From the NCBI GenBank assembly GCA_003242605.1, contig QGUZ01000171.1, positions 1-10,509 on the forward strand: a stretch of DNA of 10,509 nucleotides. Direction: 5' to 3'. Below the pieces are notes generated by a model. It did not search any database, had not been told where the DNA came from, and saw only the letters and a program-made list of their open reading frames with translations. Below are positions 1 through 6,629 of this stretch, one piece after another (within the stretch, counting starts at the first letter, position 1; each line of letters begins with the position of its first letter). The stretch comes from Actinomycetota bacterium. GTDB lineage: Bacteria > Actinomycetota > Actinomycetes > Streptosporangiales > Streptosporangiaceae. The position numbers and the translations under genes were made by a program.

Positions 1-309
1 TATAAAGGCAAGACCCCCCCCCCCGGGCCCCGCCGCGGCCGGGCGTGGTGGCCGTACAAGGTCGCCTGGATCGGGGCGTGCGTGCTCTCCGCCCGGGGGC
101 GGCTGATCGAGGGCGGCGGGTTCGACTTCTGGCCCGCCGTGCCGCCGCAGCACGCCGGCGAGGACGTGGTCGCCCAGCTGCGGCTCATGGAGCGGTACGG
201 CGGGGCCGGCCTGCTGCCGAGCCGCGCCTACCACCTGGAGCTGCCCACCACGATCCGCGACCGCACCGCCGAGTGCTACGACTACGTGATCGCGGACGAG
301 CCGCCATGA
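1..309 (+). CDS. GT2-family glycosyltransferase, C-terminal part (5' end outside the window)
   Basis: The frame is open from the first base to TGA at 307-309, giving 102 visible residues. Recognisable C-terminal GT2 features are WWPYKVAWIGACVLS (about residues 16-30), GGGFDFWP (36-43), HAGEDVVAQLR (50-60), and LLPSRAYHLELPTT (69-82). The GED motif is where the catalytic base lies in this family, so the part of the active site that meets the acceptor is present while the nucleotide-sugar half is missing. The protein probably transfers a sugar from an activated donor in the cytoplasm; donor and acceptor are unknown. The stop overlaps the ATG of the following GT9 gene by 4 bases, so the two are co-translated. 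An 11-C run at 14-24 lies inside this reading frame and encodes part of a proline stretch. The GT2 assignment rests on remembered motif patterns. Confidence 0.75.
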   Translation, partial: YKGKTPPPGPRRGRAWWPYKVAWIGACVLSARGRLIEGGGFDFWPAVPPQHAGEDVVAQLRLMERYGGAGLLPSRAYHLELPTTIRDRTAECYDYVIADEPP

Positions 310-1364
310 CCGGCGAGGCGGGCAAGGTGCCCGGCGTGCGGCGGATCGCGGTGCTGCGGGCGAACGCGATCGGCGACCTGCTGCTCGCCTACCCGGCGCT
401 GGAGGCGGTCAAGGCCGCCTACCCGCAGGCCCGGCTCACCCTGCTCGGCCGCCCCTGGCACGCCCGCTTCCTGCGCGGCCGCCCCGGCCCGGTCGACGAG
501 GTCGTGGCGCTGCCGCCGGTGAAGGGCGTGTCGCTGCCGGACACCGAGGAGGGCGAGGCGCCCGAGGAGTTCTACGCGAGCCTGCGCCGCCGCCGGTTCG
601 ACCTGGTGCTGCAGATGCACGGGGGCGGGCGGTACTCGAACCCGTTCGTGCGCCGCACCGGCGCCCGGATCACCGCCGGGCTGCGCACCCCGGACGCCGA
701 GCCGCTCGACCGCTGGGTGCCGTACGTCTACTACCAGCACGAGATCCTGCGCTACCTCGAGGTCGCCGCGCTCGTCGGCGCCCGGCCCGCCGGCACGCCC
801 GAGCCCCGGCTCGCGGTCACCGACGCCGACCGGGCCGAGCTCGCCCGGGTGCTCGGCGCCCCGCCGCCCGGGCTCGTCGCGATCCACCCCGGCGCGAGCG
901 ACCCGCGCCGCCGCTGGCCCGCGGAACGCTTCGCCAAGGTCGCCGACGGGCTCGGCCGGCCCGTGGTCGTCACCGGCACCCGGGACGAGCGGGACGTGGT
1001 CGACCGGGTGGTCGCCGCGATGCGCCGCCCCGCCCGCGCGGTCGTGGACGAGCTGAGCGTCGGCGGGCTCGCCGCCCTGTACGCCGCCTGCGACCTGGTC
1101 ATCGCGAACGACACCGGGCCCCGGCACCTCGCCGCCGCGGTGGGCACCCCCACGGTCGGCATCTACTGGTGCGGCAACCTCATCAACGCCGGGCCGCTCA
1201 CCCGGGCCCGGCACCGGCCCCTGCTCTCCTGGACGCTCGCCTGCCCGGCGTGCGGGGGCAACCGCGTGGACATCGGCATGAAGGACTGCGGGCACCGGGT
1301 GTCGTGGGTGGCGGACATCCCGGTGGACGCGGTGGCACAGGAAGCGGCGGACCTGCTGAGATGA
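306..1364 (+). CDS. GT9 family glycosyltransferase (heptosyltransferase-like), copy 1
   Basis: This 352-residue protein has the usual length for the ADP-heptose:LPS heptosyltransferase family (GT9, GT-B fold). The N-terminal Rossmann domain opens with IAVLRANAIGDLLLAYPAL (residues 14-32), the standard family start. The C-terminal domain carries AIHPGAS (192-198), RRRWPAERFA (201-210), a VVVTGTRDE strand and loop (220-228), and NDTGPRHLAAAVGTP (268-282), the donor-binding loop. Cysteines 313, 316 and 328 (CPAC ... DCGH) correspond to the C-terminal Cys cluster seen in many GT9 proteins. The ATG at 306 overlaps the preceding GT2 stop (ATGA), and family similarity begins at about residue 12; a longer in-frame extension to 45 would overlap the GT2 gene and is rejected. 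The stop overlaps the topoisomerase ATG at 1361. It probably transfers a heptose or related sugar onto a surface glycan precursor in the cytoplasm. Family is confident, substrate is not. Confidence 0.9.
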   Translation: MTGEAGKVPGVRRIAVLRANAIGDLLLAYPALEAVKAAYPQARLTLLGRPWHARFLRGRPGPVDEVVALPPVKGVSLPDTEEGEAPEEFYASLRRRRFDLVLQMHGGGRYSNPFVRRTGARITAGLRTPDAEPLDRWVPYVYYQHEILRYLEVAALVGARPAGTPEPRLAVTDADRAELARVLGAPPPGLVAIHPGASDPRRRWPAERFAKVADGLGRPVVVTGTRDERDVVDRVVAAMRRPARAVVDELSVGGLAALYAACDLVIANDTGPRHLAAAVGTPTVGIYWCGNLINAGPLTRARHRPLLSWTLACPACGGNRVDIGMKDCGHRVSWVADIPVDAVAQEAADLLR

Positions 1365-2419
1365 CCGGACCGGACCCCATCGACCTGTTCGCCGCGGACC
1401 GGATCGAGCTGCGGCCGAGCAACCCGGCCGAGCCCGGCATCACCCGGCGCCGCCGCGGACGGCACTTCAGCTACCACGACGCCCGCGGCCGGCGGATCCG
1501 CGACCGGGAGACCCTGCGCCGGGTCAAGGCGCTCGCGATCCCGCCCGCGTGGACCGACGTATGGATCTGCGCCGACCCGGCCGGCCACATCCAGGCCGTC
1601 GGCACCGACGCGGCCGGCCGCCGCCAGTACCGGTACCACGACGCGTGGCGGCGGCAGCAGGACGAGGCGAAGTTCGACCGGGTGCTCGACCTCGCCGAGC
1701 ACCTCGACGCGTTCCGCGAGCGGGTCTCCGCGCACCTGGCGGGCCGCGGGCTCACCCGGCTGCGCGTGCTCGCCGCCGCCGCCCGCATGCTCGACGTCGG
1801 CTTCTTCCGGGTCGGCGGCGAGGAGTACACCGACTCGTACGGCCTGGCCACGCTGCGCGTCGAGCACATCACCTGCCACGACGGCATCGTCACCTGCCGC
1901 TACCCGGCGAAGGGCGGCAAGCGGCGCGAGCAGGTCCTCGCCGACGCGCAGGTGTGCGCGGTGGTGCGCGCGCTGTGCGCCCGGGGCGAGGGCGAGCTGC
2001 TCCGCTACCGGGAGGACGGCGTCTGGCGGGACGTGCGCAGCGCCGACATCAACGCCTACCTCAAGGAGGTGTTCGGCGAGGAGGTGAGCGCCAAGGACTT
2101 CCGCACCTGGCACGCGACCGTGCTCGCCGCGGTCGGGCTCGCCGTGTCCGGGGCCGTTCGCGGCGGCCACGGCCAGAAGCGCGCCGTGGCCCGGGTGATG
2201 AGGGAGGTGGCCGAGTACCTCGGCAACACCCCGGCCGTGGCCCGCGCCTCCTACGTCGATCCCCGGGTGATCGAGCTGTACGAGCACGGCCATACCATCG
2301 CCCCGATGCTCGGCCACCTCGGCTCGGACGTCGACCGCACCGCCGGGTCCCTCGCCACGCACGGCGAGGCCGAGAAGGCGGTCATCGCGCTGCTGCGCCG
2401 TACCCGCAGCCAGGGCTGA
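1361..2419 (+). CDS. DNA topoisomerase IB (poxvirus/bacterial type)
   Basis: This 352-residue protein matches the compact bacterial and poxviral type IB topoisomerases, which relax supercoils by nicking one strand through a 3'-phosphotyrosine link. The N-terminal domain includes LAIPPAWTDVWIC (58-70) and GRRQYRYHDAWR (86-97). The catalytic set can be read directly: R150 in FFRVGGEEY, K184 in YPAKGGK, R248 in DFRTWHAT, N289 in LGNTPAVA, and the nucleophile Y298 in ARASYVDP. An Asn nine residues before the Tyr, where vaccinia virus has His, agrees with what I recall of the Deinococcus enzyme. All key residues are present, so it should be active. ATG at 1361 overlaps the GT9 stop (ATGA). Starting here gives the usual length; a 64-codon upstream extension is out-of-frame GT9 sequence. 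It is odd that a topoisomerase is translationally coupled to a glycosyltransferase. Confidence 0.95.
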   Translation: MTGPDPIDLFAADRIELRPSNPAEPGITRRRRGRHFSYHDARGRRIRDRETLRRVKALAIPPAWTDVWICADPAGHIQAVGTDAAGRRQYRYHDAWRRQQDEAKFDRVLDLAEHLDAFRERVSAHLAGRGLTRLRVLAAAARMLDVGFFRVGGEEYTDSYGLATLRVEHITCHDGIVTCRYPAKGGKRREQVLADAQVCAVVRALCARGEGELLRYREDGVWRDVRSADINAYLKEVFGEEVSAKDFRTWHATVLAAVGLAVSGAVRGGHGQKRAVARVMREVAEYLGNTPAVARASYVDPRVIELYEHGHTIAPMLGHLGSDVDRTAGSLATHGEAEKAVIALLRRTRSQG

Positions 2420-2449
2420 CGGCCGGTACGGCGGGCCGTGCGAGGCCCG
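2419..2449 (+). terminator. Two overlapping hairpins just after the topoisomerase gene
   Basis: ACGGCC (2419-2424) pairs perfectly with GGCCGT (2434-2439) around a 9-base loop. Alternatively CGGGCC (2432-2437) pairs with GGCCCG (2444-2449) around a 6-base loop. The two stems share bases 2434-2437, so only one can form at a time. No T-tract follows. This could be a weak terminator or an mRNA-stabilising end, but short GC-rich stems arise easily at this base composition. Confidence 0.3.
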
Positions 2450-2500
2450 GTGTGGCGGGCAGGGGTACGGGTGAGCGGTCCCCGACGACGAGGAGCAGCG

Positions 2501-3448
2501 ATGACCGGCACCGACCGCACCGACGCGGCCCCGGTGGCCGCGGGCACCGTGCAGGTGTGGTCCGACCTGCTGTGCCCGTTCGCCTACGTCGGCCTGCTGC
2601 GGCTGCGCCGGGCGCGGGGCCGGCTCGGCCTCGACGGGACCGTCCGGCTCGAGCACCGGACGTTCCCGCTGGAGCTGTTCAACGGCCCGCACTCCCGGCG
2701 CGGCACCGACACCGAGGCCGTGGCGCTCGGGCGGATCGAGCCCGAGGCGGAGTTCCGCGTCTGGACCGACGCCGACGACCGGTATCCGCACACCGTGCTG
2801 CTCGCCGCGGAGGCGGTGCACGCCGCGAGCGCGCAGAGCCTCGCCGCGGGCGAGGAGCTCGACCTGGCGCTGCGGCGCGCCTTCTGGACCCAGTCCCGGT
2901 CGATCAGCCACCGGCAGGTGATCCTCGACGTGGCGGCCGGGCTGCCCGGCGGCGTGGTGGACGTGTTCGAGCTCGCCGCCGCGCTCGACGACGGGCGGTA
3001 CCGGGCCGCCGTCATGGCCGACTTCGCCGTCGCGCGCACCGGCGCGATCACCGGCAGCCCGACGTTCCGGCTCGCCGATGGCACCGCCGTCACCAACCCC
3101 GGCATCGGCGTCCACTGGCAGGGCCCGTGGGCGGCCGGTTTCCCGGTGGTGGACTCGGACGACCCCAGCGTGTACGACGACCTGCTCGCCCGGGGGGCCG
3201 GGCCGCCGGGCCGAAGGGTGCCCGAGGCGCGGGCGCGGGGAGGCCGATACCGCGGCGCCCCGCCGCGCCGGCTCGGGCGCCGAGCCCCTCGCGGCGTACG
3301 GCGGGGCCGTGATCGAGGCGCCGCGCCGTGCCCGCCGCCGGGGCCAGGACGGGGACGGCGGCCGGAAAGGGCACGGGCGGGAATTCGTTTCCGGGCCCGC
3401 TTTCCTTTTCCGCGGACAGGCCGTCAAAGGGCCTCGAGGCACAGGTAA
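2501..3448 (+). CDS. DsbA/FrnE-like thioredoxin-fold protein with single-Cys active site and doubtful C-terminal tail
   Basis: ATG at 2501 follows AGGAG (2491-2495). The first 230 or so residues fit the DsbA/FrnE/2-hydroxychromene-2-carboxylate isomerase fold: VQVWSDLLCPFAYVGL (17-32) is the first strand and active-site helix, HRTFPLELFN (52-61) and FWTQSRSISH (128-137) lie in the helical insert, and ITGSPTFRLADG (183-194) holds the cis-proline loop. The active site reads Cys25-Pro-Phe-Ala28, so the second Cys of CxxC is missing; a dithiol oxidase role is therefore unlikely, and a glutathione/mycothiol-type or isomerase role is possible. There is no signal peptide, so it is cytoplasmic. Residues 231-315 are Arg/Pro/Gly rich, lose the G/C third-position bias after about 3280, and run across a terminator-like hairpin. 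Homologues of this family usually end near residue 220-235 (family knowledge), so a frameshift or sequencing error at the G6 run 3192-3197 is likely. Confidence 0.75.
   Translation: MTGTDRTDAAPVAAGTVQVWSDLLCPFAYVGLLRLRRARGRLGLDGTVRLEHRTFPLELFNGPHSRRGTDTEAVALGRIEPEAEFRVWTDADDRYPHTVLLAAEAVHAASAQSLAAGEELDLALRRAFWTQSRSISHRQVILDVAAGLPGGVVDVFELAAALDDGRYRAAVMADFAVARTGAITGSPTFRLADGTAVTNPGIGVHWQGPWAAGFPVVDSDDPSVYDDLLARGAGPPGRRVPEARARGGRYRGAPPRRLGRRAPRGVRRGRDRGAAPCPPPGPGRGRRPERARAGIRFRARFPFPRTGRQRASRHR
3364..3409 (+). terminator. Terminator-like hairpin with T-tract
   Basis: GGAAAG (3364-3369) pairs with CTTTCC (3400-3405), and CGGGC (3374-3378) with GCCCG (3395-3399), leaving a 4-base bulge on the left arm. 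TTTT (3406-3409) follows directly on the + strand. An alternative 7-bp stem is CCGGAAA (3362-3368) with TTTCCGG (3388-3394). It lies between the DsbA-like domain and the convergent lipoprotein gene, where a shared terminator would be expected. Its position inside the nominal DsbA-like reading frame argues that the C-terminal tail of that frame is not real. Confidence 0.5.
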
Positions 3449-3765
3449 TAGAGCGTGCCCGACCGGCTCGAGATGACCTGGTAGGTCGCGTCGCTCTCCG
3501 CGATCTGGTCGCAGGTGCGATTCTCGTCCGGCTCGATCCGCTCGATCACCCGGTAGTCGGCGCTGCGGTCCGAGCAGTCGACCGCGGTCGCGTCGCCGCC
3601 CGATTTCATGTCGACACACTGGCCGACGGTGGTCGGCCGCGTCGAGCAGGCGGTCAGCGTGCCGGTGAGAGCGGCGGCGGCGAGGAGCGCGGAAACCACC
3701 GACGGGAAAACAGAACGTGTGCGCTGTTGCTCTGACAAACAGGATAATGAGACGAATGTCGCCAT
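3424..3765 (-). CDS. Small secreted lipoprotein (LppU-like)
   Basis: This 113-residue protein begins with a lipoprotein signal: a hydrophobic stretch VVSALLAAAALTGTL (23-37) ends in the lipobox L37-T-A-C40. It should be exported, lipidated at Cys40 and anchored to the outer face of the membrane. The mature part is about 73 residues, with VGQCVDM (47-53), AVDCSDRSADYRVI (61-74), ENRTCDQ (81-87) and YYLCLEAL (106-113). The four Cys residues (50, 64, 85, 109) could form two disulfides. The pattern resembles small actinobacterial LppU-type lipoproteins; function is unknown. I chose ATG at 3765 because GGGGG (3769-3773 on the + strand as CCCCC) lies four bases upstream on the - strand. The frame stays open to 3855, but that stretch does not look coding. 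Codon 7 is TTA (3745-3747), rare in this genome type. The gene is downstream of the GT operon on the same strand, 97 bases away, and probably has its own promoter. Confidence 0.75.
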   Translation of the reverse strand: MATFVSLSCLSEQQRTRSVFPSVVSALLAAAALTGTLTACSTRPTTVGQCVDMKSGGDATAVDCSDRSADYRVIERIEPDENRTCDQIAESDATYQVISSRSGTLYYLCLEAL

Positions 3766-3806
3766 GGTTCCCCCGTTTTCGGGCGCGGTGCTGGATTCCA
3801 TGGCAA

Positions 3807-3812
3807 AGTCTA
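3807..3812 (-). promoter_or_regulatory. Possible -10 box of the lipoprotein gene
   Basis: On the - strand TAGACT fits the TANNNT pattern of vegetative actinobacterial -10 boxes. It lies in one of the few AT-richer stretches of the window (about 3795-3850) and would place the transcript start some 35 bases before the ATG at 3765. I see no convincing -35 box at 17-18 bases, so this is weak. Confidence 0.25.
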
Positions 3813-3862
3813 GGATTTCCGTCAGCGGCGGCGACATTGATTTTCCGGCGTTCACCGCGCGT

Positions 3863-4726
3863 TCACCCGGCGGCGGCGAGCACCTCGGCCACGGTCACCG
3901 CGCGCGGATCCGGGCCGCGGTAGAGCACCCGGTGGCACGGCCGGCCGGGCGGCGGGCCCCAGCGCCACGGCGGCACCGGGCCGAAGATCACCACCGAGCG
4001 GGTGCGGTACGCGGTGGCGAGGTGGGCGATGCCGGTGTCGGCGGAGACGACCAGGTGGGCGCCCGCGACCAGGGCGCACAGCTCGCGCAGCGGGGTACGG
4101 CCGGCGAGCACCGCCTCCGGCGGCAGCCCGGCCGCGGCGGCGACGCGCTGCGCCAGCGGCCGCTCGGCGGCGCTCCCGGTGACCACGACCGGGTGGCCGC
4201 GGCGGCGCAGCTCGCGGGCGACCGCGGCGAACCGCTCGGGCGGCCAGCGGCGCGCCGGCTCCTTGCCGCCCGGGTGCACGACCACGGTGCCGGGCGCGGG
4301 CCGCGGGCCCGGCGGCACCGGCAGCGCCAGGTCCTCGGGGTCGGGCCGCAGGCCGTACCAGGCGAGCAGGCGGCACCAGCGGGCGACCTCGTGCTCGTCC
4401 TCGTCCCAGCCCGGCCCGGCCACCGGCACGGCCGGGTGCGCGTACGCCCACAGCCGCCGCGGGCCGAGCGCGAGCAGCCGCCCGTGGCTGAGCGGGCCCT
4501 TGCCGTGCAGGTTCACCGCGAGCTCGACCGGCCCGGGCCAGGCGATGTGCCCGAGCTCGGCGGTGGGCAGCAGCCGGTCGACCGCGCCGGTGAGCGCGGC
4601 CACCTCGCCGAGCCAGGCCGGGGCGGCGAGCACCGTGCGCAGCCCGGCACGGTGCAGCGCGCGCAGGGCGGGCACCGCGGTGAGCAGGTCGCCGAGCCCG
4701 AGCGCGCGCAGCACCAGCGCGGTCAC
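3863..4726 (-). CDS. GT9 family glycosyltransferase (heptosyltransferase-like), copy 2, short form
   Basis: This 287-residue protein is shorter than most GT9 members (about 320-360). It begins TALVLRALGLGDLLTAVPAL (2-21), the family's N-terminal glycine loop. The C-terminal domain shows VVVHPGGKEPARRWPPERFA (148-167), VVVTGSAAERP (180-190), LAGRTPLRELCALV (207-220), ADTGIAHLA (229-237) and IFGPVPPWRWGP (247-258). It lacks the C-terminal Cys cluster found in the other two GT9 proteins here, and the shortening is mainly in the N-terminal domain and the tail. The GTG start at 4726 overlaps the SDR stop (GTGA); there is no clear Shine-Dalgarno, so translation likely depends on coupling. It is the last gene of the five-gene operon, and no obvious terminator follows. 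It probably adds a sugar to the same glycan as the other GTs; donor and acceptor are unknown. Confidence 0.88.
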   Translation of the reverse strand: MTALVLRALGLGDLLTAVPALRALHRAGLRTVLAAPAWLGEVAALTGAVDRLLPTAELGHIAWPGPVELAVNLHGKGPLSHGRLLALGPRRLWAYAHPAVPVAGPGWDEDEHEVARWCRLLAWYGLRPDPEDLALPVPPGPRPAPGTVVVHPGGKEPARRWPPERFAAVARELRRRGHPVVVTGSAAERPLAQRVAAAAGLPPEAVLAGRTPLRELCALVAGAHLVVSADTGIAHLATAYRTRSVVIFGPVPPWRWGPPPGRPCHRVLYRGPDPRAVTVAEVLAAAG

Positions 4727-5418
4727 GGCCACGAGGTCTCGGTGTCCGGGCAGACCACCAGCTCGCGCACCTCGCAGCCGACCGGCCGGGTGAGCGCGAA
4801 CATGATCGCCTCGGCGACCTCGCGCGGGTCGTTGAGCCGCATGTCCGGCGGCGGCTTGTAGCGCTCGTCCCGGCCGTCGAAGAACGCGGTGCGCATGCCG
4901 CCGGGGATGACCAGGGTCACGCCGACGCGCCCGGCGGTCTCCGCGGCGAGCGCCCGGGTGAACCCGACCACCCCGAACTTGGAGGCGCAGTACGCGGTGG
5001 CGTCGCTCACCGCCCGCAGCCCCAGCGTGGAGGCGACCGTCACCACCCGGCCGTGCGAGGCGAGCAGGTACGGCAGCGCCGCCCGCACCACCGCGGCGGT
5101 GCCGAGCAGGTTCACCTTGATCACCCGCTCCCACTCGGCGCCGGGCACGTCGGCGAGCCGCCCGCAGGCGTCGATGCCCGCCGCGGTCACCACCGCGTCG
5201 AGCCCGCCCGCGGCCCGGGCGAGGTCGGCCACGGCCCGCTCGACCGCGAGCCGGTCGGCGACGTCGGCCTGCACGTGCTCCACGTCGGCCACCCCCGAGG
5301 CGGGGGACGCCGGCATGGGGGAGCGGTCGATGACGAGGGGCCGCCCGCCCTCCTTCGCCACCGCCTCGACGACGGCGGCGCCGAGGCCGGACGCACCCCC
5401 GGTGATCAGTACTCTCAC
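4723..5418 (-). CDS. Classical short-chain dehydrogenase/reductase (SDR)
   Basis: This 231-residue single-domain protein of normal classical SDR length has the cofactor loop TGGASGLG (6-13), an acidic D31 at the end of strand 2 that favours NAD(H) over NADP(H), D52 in ADVAD, TAAG (78-81) in place of the usual NNAG, and the catalytic set N103 (KVNLLG), S130 (TVAST), Y143 and K147 (YCASK). IPGGMRTAFF (171-180) is the substrate-side loop. It should oxidise or reduce a hydroxyl/keto group in the cytoplasm. It is not an extended SDR, so it is not an HldD-type ADP-heptose epimerase. Its place between glycosyltransferases suggests it works on a sugar or on the glycan's acceptor. GTG at 5418 is supported by GGAGGG (5423-5428) and the GTGA overlap with the GT4 stop; the TGA overlaps the next GT9 GTG. 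Confidence 0.9.
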   Translation of the reverse strand: MRVLITGGASGLGAAVVEAVAKEGGRPLVIDRSPMPASPASGVADVEHVQADVADRLAVERAVADLARAAGGLDAVVTAAGIDACGRLADVPGAEWERVIKVNLLGTAAVVRAALPYLLASHGRVVTVASTLGLRAVSDATAYCASKFGVVGFTRALAAETAGRVGVTLVIPGGMRTAFFDGRDERYKPPPDMRLNDPREVAEAIMFALTRPVGCEVRELVVCPDTETSWP

Positions 5419-6629
5419 GATGCCCTCCGTTCCGGCGCGCGCCCGCGCGCGGCCAGCACTCGGTCGTAGGCGGCGAGGGTCTCGGCGGCGATGCGCGGCC
5501 AGCCGTACCGGGAGCGGGCCCGGTCGGCGCCGGCGATGCCGTACGCGGTGCGCTGCAGCGGCTCGTCGAGCAGGCGGCGGGCGGCGCGGGCGACGGCGGC
5601 CGGCTGCCGGGGCGGCACGAGGATGCCGGTCACCCCGTTGATCACGGTCTCCTTCTGGCCGCCGACCGCGGTGGCGACCACGGGCACGCCGCACGCCATC
5701 GACTCCAGCGCGACCATGCCGAACGGCTCGTACCACGGCACGCACAGGGTGACCGCGGCCGACCGCAGCAGCTCGGGCACCCGCTCGCGGGGCACCCGGC
5801 CGAGGAAGCGCACCCGGTCGGCCACACCGCGCTCCGCGGCGATCCGGCGCAGCCGGATCACCTCCGGGTCGGCGTCGAGCTCCGCGGCGGGCGGGCCGCC
5901 GGCGATGACGAGCTCGGCGTCCTTGATCCCGCACAGCGCCTCGATCGCGGTGTCGAGCCCCTTGCGCGGCACGAGCCGGCCGACGCTCACCAGCCGGCGC
6001 GGCTTGCCGGTGCTCGCCGCGACCGGCTCGGGGGTGAACAGCTCGGTGTCCACGCCGCACGGCACCACGCAGGCGCGGCGGCGCGGCACCCGCATGCGCA
6101 GCAGCTCGGTGACCTCGTCCCCGCAGGTGGCGATGATCGCGTCCACGCTCCGGCCGATCATCGCCTCGGCGTTGATCCGCTCCGGCGGGCTGGTGTCCGC
6201 GTCCCCCTGGTGGCGGCGCTTCACCACGCCGAGCGCGTGGTAGGTGTGCACGACCGGCAGATCGAGGTCGCGGGCGGCGGCGAGCGCGGCGAGCCCGCTC
6301 ATCCAGAAGTGGCTGTGCACGATGTCCGGCGGGTCGGTGGCGAGGTCGGCGGCGAGCCACCGGGCGAACTCCGGGATGTACGGCAGCAGCTCGTCCTTGG
6401 GGATCGGCTCGGGCGGGCCCGCCGGCACGTGCACCACGGTCACCCCCTCGCCGAGCGGCACCCGCTCGGGCAGGCCGGGGTCGTCGCGGCGGGTGTAGAT
6501 CCGGACCTCGTGCCCCTTGTCGGCGATCGCCCGGGCGAGCGAGGCGACGTGCACGTTCTGGCCGCCCGCGTCCACGCCCCCGAGCGCGGCGAGCGGGCTG
6601 GCGTGTTCCGACACCATCGCGATCTTCAA
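5415..6629 (-). CDS. GT4 family glycosyltransferase (MshA/sucrose-phosphate-synthase-like GT-B)
   Basis: This 404-residue GT-B protein, of normal length, has an N-terminal domain that starts KIAMVSEHASPLAALGG (2-18) and contains GGVDAGGQNVHVASLARA (17-34), the glycine-rich donor loop typical of MshA and sucrose-phosphate synthase relatives, then PDIVHSHFWMSGL (101-113). The C-terminal GT4 domain has VPCGVDTELFTP (189-200), SVGRLVPRKGLDTAIEA (215-231) and the retaining EX7E motif E301-PFGMVAL-E309, followed by GVPVVATAVGG (314-324). It probably transfers a sugar from a nucleotide donor with retention, in the cytoplasm. The start is TTG at 6629, with a strong Shine-Dalgarno at 6637-6643 and a TTGA overlap with the upstream gene; the next ATG (6617) would remove the first strand. 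Its TGA overlaps the SDR GTG. MshA itself is possible but unlikely in this context. Confidence 0.93.
   Translation of the reverse strand: MKIAMVSEHASPLAALGGVDAGGQNVHVASLARAIADKGHEVRIYTRRDDPGLPERVPLGEGVTVVHVPAGPPEPIPKDELLPYIPEFARWLAADLATDPPDIVHSHFWMSGLAALAAARDLDLPVVHTYHALGVVKRRHQGDADTSPPERINAEAMIGRSVDAIIATCGDEVTELLRMRVPRRRACVVPCGVDTELFTPEPVAASTGKPRRLVSVGRLVPRKGLDTAIEALCGIKDAELVIAGGPPAAELDADPEVIRLRRIAAERGVADRVRFLGRVPRERVPELLRSAAVTLCVPWYEPFGMVALESMACGVPVVATAVGGQKETVINGVTGILVPPRQPAAVARAARRLLDEPLQRTAYGIAGADRARSRYGWPRIAAETLAAYDRVLAARGRAPERRAS

Noticed and set aside
45..305. Longer start of GT9 copy 1
   Set aside because: It would overlap the GT2 gene in another frame, and GT9 similarity begins only after the ATG at 306.
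1163..3619. An 818-codon open frame on the - strand
   Set aside because: It lies antisense to the GT9, topoisomerase and DsbA-like genes, is rich in Arg/Gly/Ala/Pro with no domain, and such long empty frames are expected opposite GC-rich genes.
3766..3855. Upstream extension of the lipoprotein gene to ATG 3855
   Set aside because: It would put 30 polar residues before the signal peptide. The ATG at 3765 has a good ribosome binding site, and the upstream stretch looks like a promoter region.
3850..3867. Short direct repeat GTTCACC at 3850-3856 and 3861-3867
   Set aside because: Only seven bases, two copies, at the end of a GC-rich gene; expected by chance.
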